This document shows positions 43,535-53,711 of a stretch of 64,000 nt of DNA, in pieces (position 1 is the first letter of the stretch; each line of letters begins with the position of its first letter). Below the pieces are notes generated by a model that made no database searches, was not told where the DNA came from, and saw nothing but the letters and a program-made list of their open reading frames with translations. The position numbers were made by a program, and so were the translations under genes. This stretch comes from Pseudomonas sp. Tri1 (lineage in GTDB: Bacteria; Pseudomonadota; Gammaproteobacteria; Pseudomonadales; Pseudomonadaceae), in assembly GCF_017968885.1 (NCBI RefSeq), contig NZ_CP072913.1, positions 5,372,501-5,436,500 on the forward strand. Reading direction: 5' to 3'.

Positions 43535-45826
43535 ATGAGCCTGCCGATGGAGAAAGGCAATCGGCGGATCCTGATCGTCGACGACACCCCGACAATCCAT
43601 GAGGATTTCCGAAAGATCCTCAGCCCCCAGGTGACCAGCGAAGACAGCCTGAGCAGCGCCGAAGAAGCCCTGTTCGGCGCGCCGGTGGCGGTTTCCGCCC
43701 AGAGTTTCGTGCTCGACTCGGCTTTCCAGGGCATGGAAGCCCTGAACAAGGTGGAGTCGGCGCTGGCCCAGGGGCAACCCTACGCCATGGCCTTCATCGA
43801 CATGCGCATGCCGCCGGGCTGGGATGGCCTGGAAACCATCGAGCGGCTGTGGCGTGCCGATCCCAAGCTGCAAGTGGCCCTGTGCACCGCCTACTCGGAC
43901 TATTCCTGGGAAGACATCTCCGAGCGCCTGGACCTGGGCGACCGCCTGCTGATCCTGAAAAAACCCTTCGACGCCATCGAGATCCGCCAGATGGCCAGCG
44001 CCTTGACCGTCAAATGGCAAATGACCGAAGACGCGGCGCTGAAAATGGACATGCTCGAACGGGCGGTGGAAGAACGCACCCGGGAACTGGCCGACGCCAA
44101 CATCATCGTGCAGAACAGCCCGACCATTCTCTATCGCCTGCGGGGCGAGCCGCCGTTCCCATTGATGTACATCTCCCACAACATCACCAAGTTCGGCCAT
44201 GTCGCATCGCAACTGATCAGCTCGCCGGACTGGGCGCAAATCCTGATCCACCCTGACGACCAGGGCAAAGTCCAGGAAGCCATGGTGCGCGTCCTGGACC
44301 GTGATACGGCGGGGGCTTCCATCGAGTTCCGCATGCGCACCGGCGATGACAACTTCCGCTGGGTGGAAAACCGTTACATACCGGTGCGCAACGAGCAGGG
44401 CCTGTTGTTGGAAGTGGAAGGCATCATTCTCGATATCACCGAGCGCAAGCTGGCCGAAGAAAAAATCGCCCTGCTGGCCCGCACCGACGGTCTGACCGGG
44501 CTGGCCAACCGCGCCACCATGGTCGAGCGCTTGCACCAGGCCTTCGCCGCCGCTCGCCGGGGGGCGGCGCGGTTTGCGATGTTTTACCTGGACCTGGACC
44601 ACTTCAAACGCATCAACGATACCCTGGGCCACCCCATCGGCGACCTGTTGTTGCAGGAAGTCGCCATGCGCATCAAGGGCTGTACCCGGGAAAACGACGT
44701 GGTGGCACGCCTGGGTGGCGACGAGTTCGCCATCCTGCAGCTGGATGTCCATGAAGCGACCCATTGCGCTGCGCTGGCGGCCAAGATCCGCGACACCCTG
44801 GTGGCGCCCTACTCCCTGGATGGTAACGACGTACGGATCTCCGTGAGCATCGGCATCGCCCTGTACACCCCCCAGAGCCTGAGTGCCGATAGCCTGATGG
44901 CGCAGTCCGACATGGCCCTGTACCGCTCCAAGGAAAAGGGCCGCAACCAGTACCATTTCCACAATGAAGAAATCAATCAGGAGGTCACGGACCGCGTCGC
45001 CCTGGCCAACGACCTGCGCCAGGCCCTCGAAAATAACGAGCTGCAACTGCACTATCTGCCGGAAGTCGACCTGGGCACCGGAAAAATCCTCGGCATGGGT
45101 GTGCAGGTACGCTGGAACCACCCGCAGCGAGGTTGGTTGGAACCGGCGGCGTTCATGCCGGCGGCCGAGAAAACCGGGATCATCGTCGGTCTCGGTCATT
45201 GGGTACTGGACCAGGCCTGCCAACAGATGCGCCAGTGGCGCGACCAGGGCATGGCGCCTCCGGTGATCGCCATCGACCTGTCCCTGACCCAACTCAAGAC
45301 CGGCCCGGAACTGATCTACGACGTGCTGCGCACCACCGCGCGCTGGGAACTGGCGCCGTGGGACCTGCGTTTCGACGTCACCGAAGCGACCCTGGCCCAG
45401 ACCAAATGGACCCACAACGACGTGCTTCCACGCCTCTGCGAACTGGGCGTGCAGATCGCCATCGATGATTTCGGCACCGAGTATTCCTCGTTCGATTACC
45501 TCAAGACCTACCGGGTCAACCACCTCAAGCTCGCCCAGCGGTTTCTTGACAGCGCCAACGACGATCCCGAGAACGCCGTGACGTTGCGGGCGATCATCAA
45601 TTTTGCCAAGGATGTGGGTATCGGCATCATCGCCGAAGGCGTCGAGACCCAGGAGCAACGCTCCACGTTGATGTCCAGCGGCGGGGCGATGCAGGCCCAG
45701 GGGCATTACTTCAGCACTGTGGTCGACAGCGGCCAGGCCGCCGAACTGCTCAAGGCCGGCACCATCGTCCCGGTAACGGACCACTGGACTCGGCCTGCGA
45801 GCCAGCTATCGGAGAGCAACCCATGA
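43535..45826 (+). CDS. REC-PAS-GGDEF-EAL protein (active GGDEF, degenerate EAL)
   Basis: A 763-residue signalling protein. Receiver residues 10-160: acidic pair in [14 protein letters not shown], phospho-acceptor Asp89 in [10 protein letters not shown], lysine in [11 protein letters not shown] about 195-305 ([20 protein letters not shown]). GGDEF about 320-475 with intact RLGGDEF and an I-site REND five residues before it, so diguanylate cyclase activity with product inhibition is expected. The EAL domain (485-750) is degenerate: [13 protein letters not shown] in place of EALLRW, and LKLA in place of LKID; phosphodiesterase activity is unlikely. The stop overlaps the next start (ATGA). Receiver carries a roughly 28-residue insertion shared with two neighbours. 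Confidence 0.9.
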   Translation: MSLPMEKGNRRILIVDDTPTIHEDFRKILSPQVTSEDSLSSAEEALFGAPVAVSAQSFVLDSAFQGMEALNKVESALAQGQPYAMAFIDMRMPPGWDGLETIERLWRADPKLQVALCTAYSDYSWEDISERLDLGDRLLILKKPFDAIEIRQMASALTVKWQMTEDAALKMDMLERAVEERTRELADANIIVQNSPTILYRLRGEPPFPLMYISHNITKFGHVASQLISSPDWAQILIHPDDQGKVQEAMVRVLDRDTAGASIEFRMRTGDDNFRWVENRYIPVRNEQGLLLEVEGIILDITERKLAEEKIALLARTDGLTGLANRATMVERLHQAFAAARRGAARFAMFYLDLDHFKRINDTLGHPIGDLLLQEVAMRIKGCTRENDVVARLGGDEFAILQLDVHEATHCAALAAKIRDTLVAPYSLDGNDVRISVSIGIALYTPQSLSADSLMAQSDMALYRSKEKGRNQYHFHNEEINQEVTDRVALANDLRQALENNELQLHYLPEVDLGTGKILGMGVQVRWNHPQRGWLEPAAFMPAAEKTGIIVGLGHWVLDQACQQMRQWRDQGMAPPVIAIDLSLTQLKTGPELIYDVLRTTARWELAPWDLRFDVTEATLAQTKWTHNDVLPRLCELGVQIAIDDFGTEYSSFDYLKTYRVNHLKLAQRFLDSANDDPENAVTLRAIINFAKDVGIGIIAEGVETQEQRSTLMSSGGAMQAQGHYFSTVVDSGQAAELLKAGTIVPVTDHWTRPASQLSESNP

Positions 45827-47697
45827 ATCCCATGTCGGTACCCGCCAACCGGCGGATCCTGGTGGTGGACGATACGCCGGCGATTCACCAGGACTTTCGC
45901 AAGATCCTCAGCTCCCCTGTCAACAGCGATGATTCACTGGACGATACCGAGAGCCTGCTGTTCGGCACGCCCCAGATCAACCGGCTGCAATTTCAAATCG
46001 ACTCGGCCTACCAGGGCGAAGAAGCGCTGGAACTGGTCAAGCGTGCCCAGGCCGAAGGCCAGCCTTATGCACTGGTATTCGCCGACATGCGCATGCCCCC
46101 GGGCTGGGACGGCCTGCAAACCATCGAGCAACTGTGGAAAGCCGACCCGCGCCTGCAGATCGCCCTGTGTACGGCGTTCTCGGATTACTCCTGGGAAACC
46201 ATGTCCGAGCGGATCGAGTTCGATGACCAGTTGCTGATCCTCAAGAAACCGTTCGACACCCTGGAAATACGCCAGATGGCCAGCGCCATGACCTGGAAAT
46301 GGCAATTGGCCCAGGACGCGGCGAGAAAAATGCGCAGCCTGGAACGCACGATTGAAGAACGCGTCCAGGAACTGCTCAAGGTGTCCCACCTGCTGCAATA
46401 CGACGTGCTCACCGAACTGCCCAACAGCATGTTGCTGGGTGATCGCCTGACCCAGGCCATGGCCCAGTGCCGCCGGCATGACCGGCAACTGGCGGTGATG
46501 TTCATCGGCCTGGACCGCTTCAAGCGGGTCAATAACGCGCTGGGGCATCCGGTGGGCGACGAAATGCTCAAGCGGGTGGCCCGGGCACTGTCAACCGTGG
46601 TGCGTGAGTCCGATTCGGTGTTTCGCTACGGTTCCGATGAATTCGTGGTGATCGTGGGGGACATCGTCGACGCGCAGCAAACCAAAGGCGTGGCCGAAAA
46701 ACTCCTGGCGGCCATCAGCATGCCCCAGCCCATTGACGGCCATGACCTGAGCGTCACCGCAAGCTTGGGGATCAGCGTGTACCCGACCGACGGTTTCGAT
46801 GCGGTGGCGCTGATCAAGAAAGCCGAGACAGCAATGCGTAACGTCAAGGAAAACGGCCCCAACGACTACCGTTTTTTCACCGAAGACATGAACCGCCGGG
46901 CCCGGCACCAGCAGACCATCGAATCCGGCTTGCGCCTGGCGCTGCAACGCAAGGAGTTCGTGTTGCACTACCAACCCAAGCTTGACCTGACCAGCGGCAA
47001 AGTGGTCGGCGTCGAAGCGCTGGTGCGCTGGAACCGACCCAACCACGGCCTGGTTTTCCCCTCGGATTTCATCCCGGTGGCCGAGGACAGCGGGCTGATC
47101 GTGCCGCTGAGCCAATGGGTGCTCCAGGAAGCCTGCCAGCAGGCCTGCCGTTGGCAAGCGCAGGGCATGCGAGCGCTCTACCTATCGGTCAACATCTCGG
47201 CCATCGATTTTCGCCAGCGCGGCTTCGTCGAAGGCATCGCACGCACGCTCAAGGAAACCGGCTTCGACCCGACACAGTTAGAACTGGAGATCACCGAAAG
47301 CGTGCTGATGCAGAACATCGACACCACCGTCGCCACCCTCAAGGCCATCAAGCACCTGGGGATACGGCTGGCCATCGACGATTTCGGCACCGGCTACTCA
47401 AGCCTGAGCTACCTGCAAAAGTTTCCGGTGGACGTGCTGAAGATCGACCAATCCTTCGTTGGCGACCTGAGCATCGACAGCAACGACGCCAAACTGGTGA
47501 GCACCATCATCAGCCTGGGCAAGAGCCTGAACCTGCACATCATTGCCGAAGGCGTAGAAACCCGTGAGCAACTGGAGTTCCTGAAGATTCACCAGTGCGA
47601 GGAAGCCCAAGGGTATTACTTCAGCAAGGCAGTGGAACCGCAAGCCTTCCTTGAATGGGTGACTGAATGGGAAACACGCCAGAACCCGTTCTCATGA
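45823..47697 (+). CDS. REC-GGDEF-EAL protein (degenerate GGDEF, active EAL)
   Basis: A 624-residue protein with the same receiver type as its neighbour (VVDDTPAIHQDFRKIL, Asp88 in [10 protein letters not shown]). The GGDEF domain (about 195-355) reads RYGSDEFVVI, so the first glycine of the motif pair is changed, and cyclase activity is doubtful; RESD remains before it. The EAL domain (about 365-615) is intact: VGVEALVRWNRP, ITESVLMQN, AIDDFGTGYSSLSYL, VLKIDQSFV and IAEGVETREQ. It should hydrolyse c-di-GMP. It thus mirrors the previous gene, and the pair could set c-di-GMP in both directions from one input. Confidence 0.9.
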   Translation: MNPMSVPANRRILVVDDTPAIHQDFRKILSSPVNSDDSLDDTESLLFGTPQINRLQFQIDSAYQGEEALELVKRAQAEGQPYALVFADMRMPPGWDGLQTIEQLWKADPRLQIALCTAFSDYSWETMSERIEFDDQLLILKKPFDTLEIRQMASAMTWKWQLAQDAARKMRSLERTIEERVQELLKVSHLLQYDVLTELPNSMLLGDRLTQAMAQCRRHDRQLAVMFIGLDRFKRVNNALGHPVGDEMLKRVARALSTVVRESDSVFRYGSDEFVVIVGDIVDAQQTKGVAEKLLAAISMPQPIDGHDLSVTASLGISVYPTDGFDAVALIKKAETAMRNVKENGPNDYRFFTEDMNRRARHQQTIESGLRLALQRKEFVLHYQPKLDLTSGKVVGVEALVRWNRPNHGLVFPSDFIPVAEDSGLIVPLSQWVLQEACQQACRWQAQGMRALYLSVNISAIDFRQRGFVEGIARTLKETGFDPTQLELEITESVLMQNIDTTVATLKAIKHLGIRLAIDDFGTGYSSLSYLQKFPVDVLKIDQSFVGDLSIDSNDAKLVSTIISLGKSLNLHIIAEGVETREQLEFLKIHQCEEAQGYYFSKAVEPQAFLEWVTEWETRQNPFS

Positions 47698-47740
47698 ACA
47701 TCCGAGTTTCATAAACCAAAGGTTTCAAGGAAAACATCCC

Positions 47741-48700
47741 ATGGCATCACATGGACTGATTCTGGCTTTCGGCCTGTTCTTGGGATCAAGCGTGGCCGCC
47801 CATGCTGCGCCGCTGGACGAACCTCTCAAACCGCTGCCGCCTGTTCCATCATTGGACCCCAAGCGCGTCCAGTTGGGCCTGCGGCTGTTCAATGACCCGC
47901 GCCTGTCGGTCAACAACACCCTGTCCTGCGCCAGCTGTCATCGCCTGGACAGGGGCGGAGCCGACGACAAGCCGTTTTCCCTGGGTTTTGACGGTAAACC
48001 GGTGGAGGTCAATACGCCTACCGTGTTCAACGCCGCCCTGAATTTTCATCAATTCTGGGATGGCCGCGTCGACACCCTGGAAGACCAGGTGCACGCCGTG
48101 GTCACCAGCCCCACGGAAATGGGCAATACCTGGGAAACGGTGGTCAAGCGCATCGCCGAGGACCCGGGTTATGCCAAGGATTTCAAGGATGCGTACCCCG
48201 ACGGCGTAACCAAACTCAACATCCAGGCGTCCCTGGCCGATTACGAACGCACCCTGCTGACCCCCAACTCGCGCTTCGACCAATACCTGTTGGGCAATAC
48301 CGACATCCTGACGCCCCGGGAAAAATTCGGTTACCAGCGCTTCAAGGAATACGGCTGCATCACTTGCCACCAGGGTGTGAACATCGGCGGCAATATGTTC
48401 CAGAAATTCGGCGTCATGGGCGATTACTTCAAGGACCGGGGCAACCCCTCCCGGGCCGATGAGGGGCGCTTCAACGTCACCGGCGATGAAGCCGATCGCC
48501 AGGTGTTCAAAGTGCCCAGCCTGCGCAACGTGGCCGTCACCGCCCCGTATTTCCATGATGCCTCCGCGTCGACCCTGGAGCACGCGGTGGAGGTCATGTT
48601 CAAGTACCAACTCGGGCGTGAACCGATGAAGAACGATACGGAGTTGATCGTCGAATTCCTCAAGACCCTGACCGGAGAGCGGGAGGGCAAGCCCCTATGA
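47741..48700 (+). CDS. Di-haem cytochrome c peroxidase family protein (CcpA/MauG)
   Basis: A 319-residue exported protein. MASHGLILAFGLFLGSSVAA is the signal peptide with cleavage near AHAA. Two haem c sites are present: CASCHRLDRGGADDKPFS (about residue 64) and CITCHQGVNIGGNMFQ (about residue 206). The family reduces hydrogen peroxide with electrons from periplasmic cytochromes, or (MauG) oxidises proteins. AAGGA lies ahead of the ATG. It sits between the EAL gene (43 bp) and the histidine kinase gene (ATGA overlap), so it is part of the signalling operon, which suggests a periplasmic redox or peroxide input to the kinase (inference). Confidence 0.9.
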   Translation: MASHGLILAFGLFLGSSVAAHAAPLDEPLKPLPPVPSLDPKRVQLGLRLFNDPRLSVNNTLSCASCHRLDRGGADDKPFSLGFDGKPVEVNTPTVFNAALNFHQFWDGRVDTLEDQVHAVVTSPTEMGNTWETVVKRIAEDPGYAKDFKDAYPDGVTKLNIQASLADYERTLLTPNSRFDQYLLGNTDILTPREKFGYQRFKEYGCITCHQGVNIGGNMFQKFGVMGDYFKDRGNPSRADEGRFNVTGDEADRQVFKVPSLRNVAVTAPYFHDASASTLEHAVEVMFKYQLGREPMKNDTELIVEFLKTLTGEREGKPL

Positions 48701-50499
48701 CACTCCTTCGTCGCGCCGGCCTGGCATTCATCGGCCTGTTGCTGGCTTCCGTCCTGCTGTTCATGTACATCAATTCGGGTGCCCAGCAGGCGGCCTCTTA
48801 CATCGAATCCCGGGACCTTATCCGCCTGCTCAAGCAACAGGATGCTATCTGGGACAACGAAGTGCTCAAGGCGCGGATTGCCCTGAGCCACAATTACGAT
48901 CCCCTCGTCTCGCCGCTGCACGAGATGGCGCGCCTCTGGCAACGCCTGGACGCCATAGAGTCGGAGCCGGGTCGCCACGCGTCTTCGGCCTGGGAGACCC
49001 AGCGCGACGAATACCTCAAGGCGGTCAAGGAAAAAACCCGTCTGGTGGAACAGTTCAAGTCTCACAACGCGATATTGCGCAACTCCCTGCACTTCCTGCC
49101 CACCGCCGAGGACGACATCCAGGGCCAGTTCGCCCGGCTGCCCGACACCTACAGACTGGAGTTGCAGAACGTTGCCATCGACACCTACGACCTGTTGCTC
49201 AGCAGCATGGAGTTCGCCCAGCTCAGCACCAGCGACATAGCCGCCGAGGTCCTGCTGGGTTTGAACCAGCTGGATGTCAACAAGGAGCGCCTGCCTGAAG
49301 GGCTGCGCAACTCCGTTGAAATCCTGCGCAGGCACATCGGGGTGATCCTGCGCGAACAGCCACAGGTCAATGCCTTGTTACTGGGCATCGAAGCGGTCCC
49401 CCTGGCCGATAGCCTGGACACCATCACCAACCTGCTCGAAAAAGACCAGGAAAAAGCCGCCGCCAAGTACCAGCGCAACCACGTTTACCTGCTGGTGTTC
49501 GCCACGTTCCTGGTGCTGATCCTGATCTGGCTGGCGATCCGGCTGATACGCAGCTTCGCCGAGATCAAGCGGGTCAACAACGCCCTGCAAACCGCCAACG
49601 ACGAACTGGAACAACGGGTCGAGGAACGCACCCGCCAGCTCAAGGACACCCAGAGCGAACTGATGGACACCGCCCGCCAGGCCGGCATGGCGGAAATCGC
49701 CACCAACGTGCTGCACAACGTGGGTAATGTGCTCAACAGTGTGAACATCTCCGCCGACCTGGTCAGCCGCAAACTGCGCACCAGCAAGTCCCTGGGGCTG
49801 GGCAAGGCAATGCAGTTGATCAACGAGCATCCCCATGACCTGGGGCACTTCCTCACCGAAGACGAGAAAGGCAAGCTGCTGCCCGGTTACCTCAACCAGT
49901 TGGTGGAGGCCATCGCGCTCGAGCAGCAAAGCCTTACCGACGAACTGGCTCAACTGAGCAAGAGCGTCGACCACATCAAGGACATCGTCTCCACCCAGCA
50001 ATCCTATGCCGGCGCCAGCAGCCTGCTCGAGCCGCTGGTGGTCAGCGAATTGCTCGAAGACGCTTTGCGCATGAACTCCGGCGCCCTGACCCGCCATCAT
50101 GTTACGGTGATCAAGGAATACGGTGACGTGCCGCGGATCATGGGCGACAAGCACCGCTTGCTGTTGATCCTGATCAACCTGATCAGCAACGCCAAATACG
50201 CCATGGCGGGGATTTCCAACCATGCACGGAACATGACCCTGAAGGCCGCTGTCATTGATGGCGAGACCCTGCAAATCAGCGTCAAGGACGAAGGCGAAGG
50301 CATCCCGGAGGAAAACATGACACGCATCTTCGCCCACGGTTTTACGACCCGTAAGGAAGGCCACGGTTTTGGCTTGCACAGCTGCGCATTGGCGGCCATT
50401 GAAATGAACGGCCAGCTCACTGCCCACAGTGAGGGGCCAGGGAAGGGGGCGACGTTCCAATTGCAAGTGCCCCTGAAACTCGCAGAAGGTGAACCATGA
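48697..50499 (+). CDS. Membrane sensor histidine kinase
   Basis: A 600-residue kinase. Helix 1 (residues 7-24, LAFIGLLLASVLLFMYIN), an all-helical periplasmic domain of about 240 residues resembling the DAHL class, and helix 2 (about 268-285, LLVFATFLVLILIWLAIRLI). A coiled coil (295-325) leads to an atypical H-box ATNVLHNVGNVLNSVNISAD with the likely phospho-acceptor His. The ATPase domain has ILINLISNAKYAMAG (N box), VKDEGEGIPEENM (G1) and GHGFGLHSCALAA (G2). It has no receiver of its own; the three receivers encoded around it are the obvious targets. Overlaps both neighbours by ATGA, so stoichiometric synthesis is likely. Confidence 0.9.
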   Translation: MTLLRRAGLAFIGLLLASVLLFMYINSGAQQAASYIESRDLIRLLKQQDAIWDNEVLKARIALSHNYDPLVSPLHEMARLWQRLDAIESEPGRHASSAWETQRDEYLKAVKEKTRLVEQFKSHNAILRNSLHFLPTAEDDIQGQFARLPDTYRLELQNVAIDTYDLLLSSMEFAQLSTSDIAAEVLLGLNQLDVNKERLPEGLRNSVEILRRHIGVILREQPQVNALLLGIEAVPLADSLDTITNLLEKDQEKAAAKYQRNHVYLLVFATFLVLILIWLAIRLIRSFAEIKRVNNALQTANDELEQRVEERTRQLKDTQSELMDTARQAGMAEIATNVLHNVGNVLNSVNISADLVSRKLRTSKSLGLGKAMQLINEHPHDLGHFLTEDEKGKLLPGYLNQLVEAIALEQQSLTDELAQLSKSVDHIKDIVSTQQSYAGASSLLEPLVVSELLEDALRMNSGALTRHHVTVIKEYGDVPRIMGDKHRLLLILINLISNAKYAMAGISNHARNMTLKAAVIDGETLQISVKDEGEGIPEENMTRIFAHGFTTRKEGHGFGLHSCALAAIEMNGQLTAHSEGPGKGATFQLQVPLKLAEGEP

Positions 50500-51902
50500 A
50501 TAGCATGAGTAACCGCCGCATCCTGCTGATCGACGATACGCCCGCCATTCATGAAGATTTCCGCAAGATCCTCACGCCGGAGGATGAGGGCAACGCCGAC
50601 CTGCAAGACATGGAAAGCGCACTGTTCGGCGATGCGCCGAAACCTGTCACCACAGTGTTCGAGCTCGACTCGGCCTACGGCGGCCAGGAAGGCTTGAACA
50701 AATTGCTGGAAGCGGCCGCCAAAGAGCGGCCCTATGCCCTGGCCTTTGTCGACATGCGCATGCCCGAAGGCTGGGATGGCGCCAAGACCATCGAAGAGCT
50801 CTGGAAGCGCGACCCGCTGTTGCAGGTGGTGGTCTGCACCGCGTATTCGGATTATTCCTGGGATGAACTGCTGGACCGCCTGAACGGCCATGATCGGTTG
50901 CTGATCCTGAAAAAGCCCTTCGACAACATCGAAGTCCAGCAGATGGCCAACACCTTGACCACAAAATGGGAAATGACCTCCCGCGCGCAGTTGAAAATGA
51001 ACAAGCTCGAAGACCTGGTGGAACAACGGACCCTGGCGTTCAAACAGGCCAGCGAGCTGCTGCAAATGGAAATCGACGAACGCAAGATGCTGGAAAGCCA
51101 GTTGGTGCAGTCGGAAAAACTCGCCTCGCTGGGTCAGCTGGCGGCCGGGGTAGCCCACGAAATCAACAATCCGATCGGCTTCATTTCTTCCAACCTGGGA
51201 GCCTTGGACGGTTACTTCAGCAAACTCCAGGAAATGCTCACGGCCTATGGCAGCGCCGAGGAGGCCATTGCGTCGCCGGAACTGGTCGTGCAATTGAGAC
51301 GGCTGCGCGAACAGGTGGAGCTGGATTTCCTCGTCGAAGACATTCCCTTGCTGATCAAGGAATCCAAGGATGGCATTGGCCGGGTCGGGCAGATCGTCAA
51401 GGACCTGAAGGACTTCTCGCGCGTGGACTCCAACCAGGAATGGCAGATGGCCAATCTGCAGCAAGGCATCGATTCGACGTTGAACATCGTTGCCAACGAA
51501 ATCAAATACAAGGCCGACGTGGTCAAGCAATACACGCCGCTGCCGGAAGTGGAATGCCTGCCGTCGCAGATCAACCAGGTGATCATGAACCTGATCGTCA
51601 ACGCCGCCCAGGCCATCGGCCCGGAGCGCGGCACCATCACCCTGCGCAACGGTGTGGAGGGTGACACCGTGTGGATCGAAGTGGCCGACAATGGCTCGGG
51701 CATCCCGCCGGAAACCCTGCAAAAAATCTTCGACCCCTTCTTCACCACCAAACCCGTTGGCCAGGGCACGGGGCTTGGGCTGTCGTTGTCCTACGGCATC
51801 GTGAAAAAACACCATGGCGAGATAACGGTTAGCAGCGAAGTCGGCGTCGGCACCACGTTCCGCGTTGAGTTGCCGATGCGCCAAATGAAACAGGCCAGCT
51901 GA
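50496..51902 (+). CDS. REC-histidine kinase (hybrid with N-terminal receiver)
   Basis: A 468-residue soluble protein. Residues 5-150 are the same inserted receiver ([16 protein letters not shown], Asp87 in [21 protein letters not shown]). A helix (165-205) leads to the dimer/phospho-acceptor helix [20 protein letters not shown], then the ATPase domain with [33 protein letters not shown], and [20 protein letters not shown]. It could take phosphate or a conformational signal on its receiver and pass it on, or act as a reverse phosphatase in a relay with the kinase encoded upstream. Last gene of the operon; a hairpin follows at 51911. Confidence 0.9.
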   Translation: MNSMSNRRILLIDDTPAIHEDFRKILTPEDEGNADLQDMESALFGDAPKPVTTVFELDSAYGGQEGLNKLLEAAAKERPYALAFVDMRMPEGWDGAKTIEELWKRDPLLQVVVCTAYSDYSWDELLDRLNGHDRLLILKKPFDNIEVQQMANTLTTKWEMTSRAQLKMNKLEDLVEQRTLAFKQASELLQMEIDERKMLESQLVQSEKLASLGQLAAGVAHEINNPIGFISSNLGALDGYFSKLQEMLTAYGSAEEAIASPELVVQLRRLREQVELDFLVEDIPLLIKESKDGIGRVGQIVKDLKDFSRVDSNQEWQMANLQQGIDSTLNIVANEIKYKADVVKQYTPLPEVECLPSQINQVIMNLIVNAAQAIGPERGTITLRNGVEGDTVWIEVADNGSGIPPETLQKIFDPFFTTKPVGQGTGLGLSLSYGIVKKHHGEITVSSEVGVGTTFRVELPMRQMKQAS

Positions 51903-51910
51903 AAGGCACA

Positions 51911-51948
51911 AACCTGTGGCGAGGGGATTTATCCCCTCGCCACAGGTT
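51911..51948. terminator. REP-type hairpin after signalling operon
   Basis: AACCTGTGGCGAGGGGA, loop TTTA, and exact inverse arm of 17 bp. It begins 9 bp after the stop and has the same core as the palindrome at 36643. A truncated GTGGCGAGGGAGC copy follows at about 51991. Confidence 0.7.
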
Positions 51949-52047
51949 GCCCGCCGTTTCGCCAGCAGCGCAGAATGCCACGACCCACACATCACCGTGG
52001 CGAGGGAGCCTGCTCCCCTATCCAACGCTCAAACCCAAGGAACCCGT

Positions 52048-53667
52048 ATGAGCCTGTCTCTGTTGAGCCGTTACGCCTTCTTTGCTGGCTGTGTGATCTT
52101 CACCCTCGCCAGCCTGCCGTTTCTGCAACACGACTGGCTCTGGCCAATCACACTGGTGACCGGGCTGTTGAGTCTGCTGGGGCTGTTCGACCTGCTGCAA
52201 AGCCGTCACGCCGTGCGGCGCAACTACCCGATCCTGGGCAATATCCGCTACCTGGTCGAAGGCATCCGTCCGGAGATCCGCCAGTACCTGCTCGAATCCG
52301 ACAGCGACGCCCTGCCCTTTTCCCGCGCCCAACGCTCGCTGGTGTATTCCCGGGCCAAGAACGAAAGCGCCGACAAACCGTTCGGGACCTTGATCGACGT
52401 CTACCAGACCGGCTTCGAATTCATCGGCCATTCCATGCGCCCAGCCCCTTTGAGCGACCCCAGCGGTTTCCGCGTGACGGTTGGCGGCCCGCAATGCACC
52501 CAGCCGTATTCAGCGTCGGTGTTCAACATTTCGGCGATGAGCTTCGGCTCCCTGAGCGCCAACGCGATCCGGGCGCTGAACCAGGGCGCGAAGCTGGGCA
52601 ATTTCGCCCACGACACCGGTGAAGGCAGCATCAGCCCCTACCATCGCGAACATGGCGGCGACCTGACCTGGGAACTGGGCAGCGGCTATTTCGGCTGTCG
52701 CACCAGCGACGGGCGCTTCGACCCGGAACGCTTCGCCGCCCAGGCGCAGAATCCTCAGGTGCGAATGATTGAAATCAAGATGAGCCAAGGCGCCAAACCC
52801 GGCCATGGCGGAATTCTGCCCAAGCACAAAGTCACCCGGGAAATCGCCGAAACCCGCGGCATCCTCATGGGCGAGGATTGCGTTTCACCGTCACGCCACA
52901 GCGCCTTCTCCACGCCGATCGAACTGATGCAGTTCGTCCAGCAATTGCGTGAACTGTCCGGCGGCAAACCGGTGGGCTTCAAATTCTGCCTGGGCCACCC
53001 GTGGGAATTCATGGGCATCGCCAAGGCCATGCTGGAAACCGGGATCCTGCCCGACTTCATCGTGGTGGACGGCAAGGAAGGCGGCACGGGCGCGGCACCG
53101 GTGGAGTTCACCGACCACATCGGCGTGCCGCTGCGCGAAGGCCTGCTGTTCGTACACAACACCTTGGTGGGCCTGAACCTGCGAGACAAAATCAAGCTCG
53201 GCGCCAGCGGCAAGATCGTCAGCGCCTTCGACATCGCCAGCGTTCTGGCCATCGGTGCCGACTGGGCCAACGCCGCGCGCGGCTTCATGTTCGCCATCGG
53301 CTGCATCCAGTCCCAAAGCTGCCACACCAACAAATGCCCCACCGGCGTCGCCACCCAGGACACCCTGCGCCAGCGCGCCCTGGTCGTCCCGGACAAGGCC
53401 CAGCGGGTCTACAACTTTCACCGCAACACCCTCAAGGCCCTGGCCGAAATGCTCGCCGCCGCCGGCCTCGAGCATCCGTCGCAATTGCAGCCCAAGCATT
53501 TGGTGCGGCGTATGTCAGCCACTGAGATCAAGCTGTTTTCACAGTTGCATGTGTTTTTGCAGCCGGGGGAGTTACTGACCGGAGAAGTCAATGGGGCGTT
53601 TTATTCGCGGATGTGGCAGATGGCGCGGGCGGACAGTTTTGAGCCGCGGGAGGTGGTGGCTGCGTAA
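52048..53667 (+). CDS. FMN-binding glutamate synthase family protein
   Basis: A 539-residue protein. An N-terminal membrane segment pair (RYAFFAGCVIFTLASLPFLQ and LVTGLLSLLGLFDLL) is followed by the FMN barrel of the GltB central domain: ISAMSFGSLSANAIRALNQG, GEGSISPYHREHGGDLTWEL, EIKMSQGAKPGHGGILPKHK, and VVDGKEGGTGAAPVEFTDH. It lacks the amidotransferase part of GltB, so it is not a full glutamate synthase; the family may act as a membrane-attached redox enzyme. Cysteines CIQSQSCHTNKCPTGVATQ match the 3Fe-4S region. The ATG at 52048 follows AAGGA. A strong terminator lies 12 bp after the stop. Confidence 0.88.
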   Translation: MSLSLLSRYAFFAGCVIFTLASLPFLQHDWLWPITLVTGLLSLLGLFDLLQSRHAVRRNYPILGNIRYLVEGIRPEIRQYLLESDSDALPFSRAQRSLVYSRAKNESADKPFGTLIDVYQTGFEFIGHSMRPAPLSDPSGFRVTVGGPQCTQPYSASVFNISAMSFGSLSANAIRALNQGAKLGNFAHDTGEGSISPYHREHGGDLTWELGSGYFGCRTSDGRFDPERFAAQAQNPQVRMIEIKMSQGAKPGHGGILPKHKVTREIAETRGILMGEDCVSPSRHSAFSTPIELMQFVQQLRELSGGKPVGFKFCLGHPWEFMGIAKAMLETGILPDFIVVDGKEGGTGAAPVEFTDHIGVPLREGLLFVHNTLVGLNLRDKIKLGASGKIVSAFDIASVLAIGADWANAARGFMFAIGCIQSQSCHTNKCPTGVATQDTLRQRALVVPDKAQRVYNFHRNTLKALAEMLAAAGLEHPSQLQPKHLVRRMSATEIKLFSQLHVFLQPGELLTGEVNGAFYSRMWQMARADSFEPREVVAA

Positions 53668-53679
53668 TAGTCACTTGAG

Positions 53680-53711
53680 CACCAGCCTCATCTGAGGCTG
53701 GTGGCGTTTTT
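53680..53711 (+). terminator. Rho-independent terminator of the glutamate synthase-like gene
   Basis: CACCAGCCTCA, TC loop, TGAGGCTGGTG, then GCGTTTTTA: an 11-bp perfect stem with a T-run on the plus strand. Confidence 0.9.

Noticed and set aside
43520..45784. A 754-codon open frame on the minus strand opposite the REC-PAS-GGDEF-EAL gene
   Set aside because: It is the antisense shadow of a clearly conserved gene in high-GC DNA; its translation is rich in His, Gln, Gly and Asp with no recognisable domain.
50097..52025. A 642-codon open frame on the minus strand opposite the REC-kinase gene
   Set aside because: Antisense shadow of conserved kinase genes with the same low-complexity composition.
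52048..53667. Assignment as glutamate synthase large subunit GltB
   Set aside because: The amidotransferase domain and GXGXG domain are absent and membrane segments are present, so only the FMN-domain family name is used.
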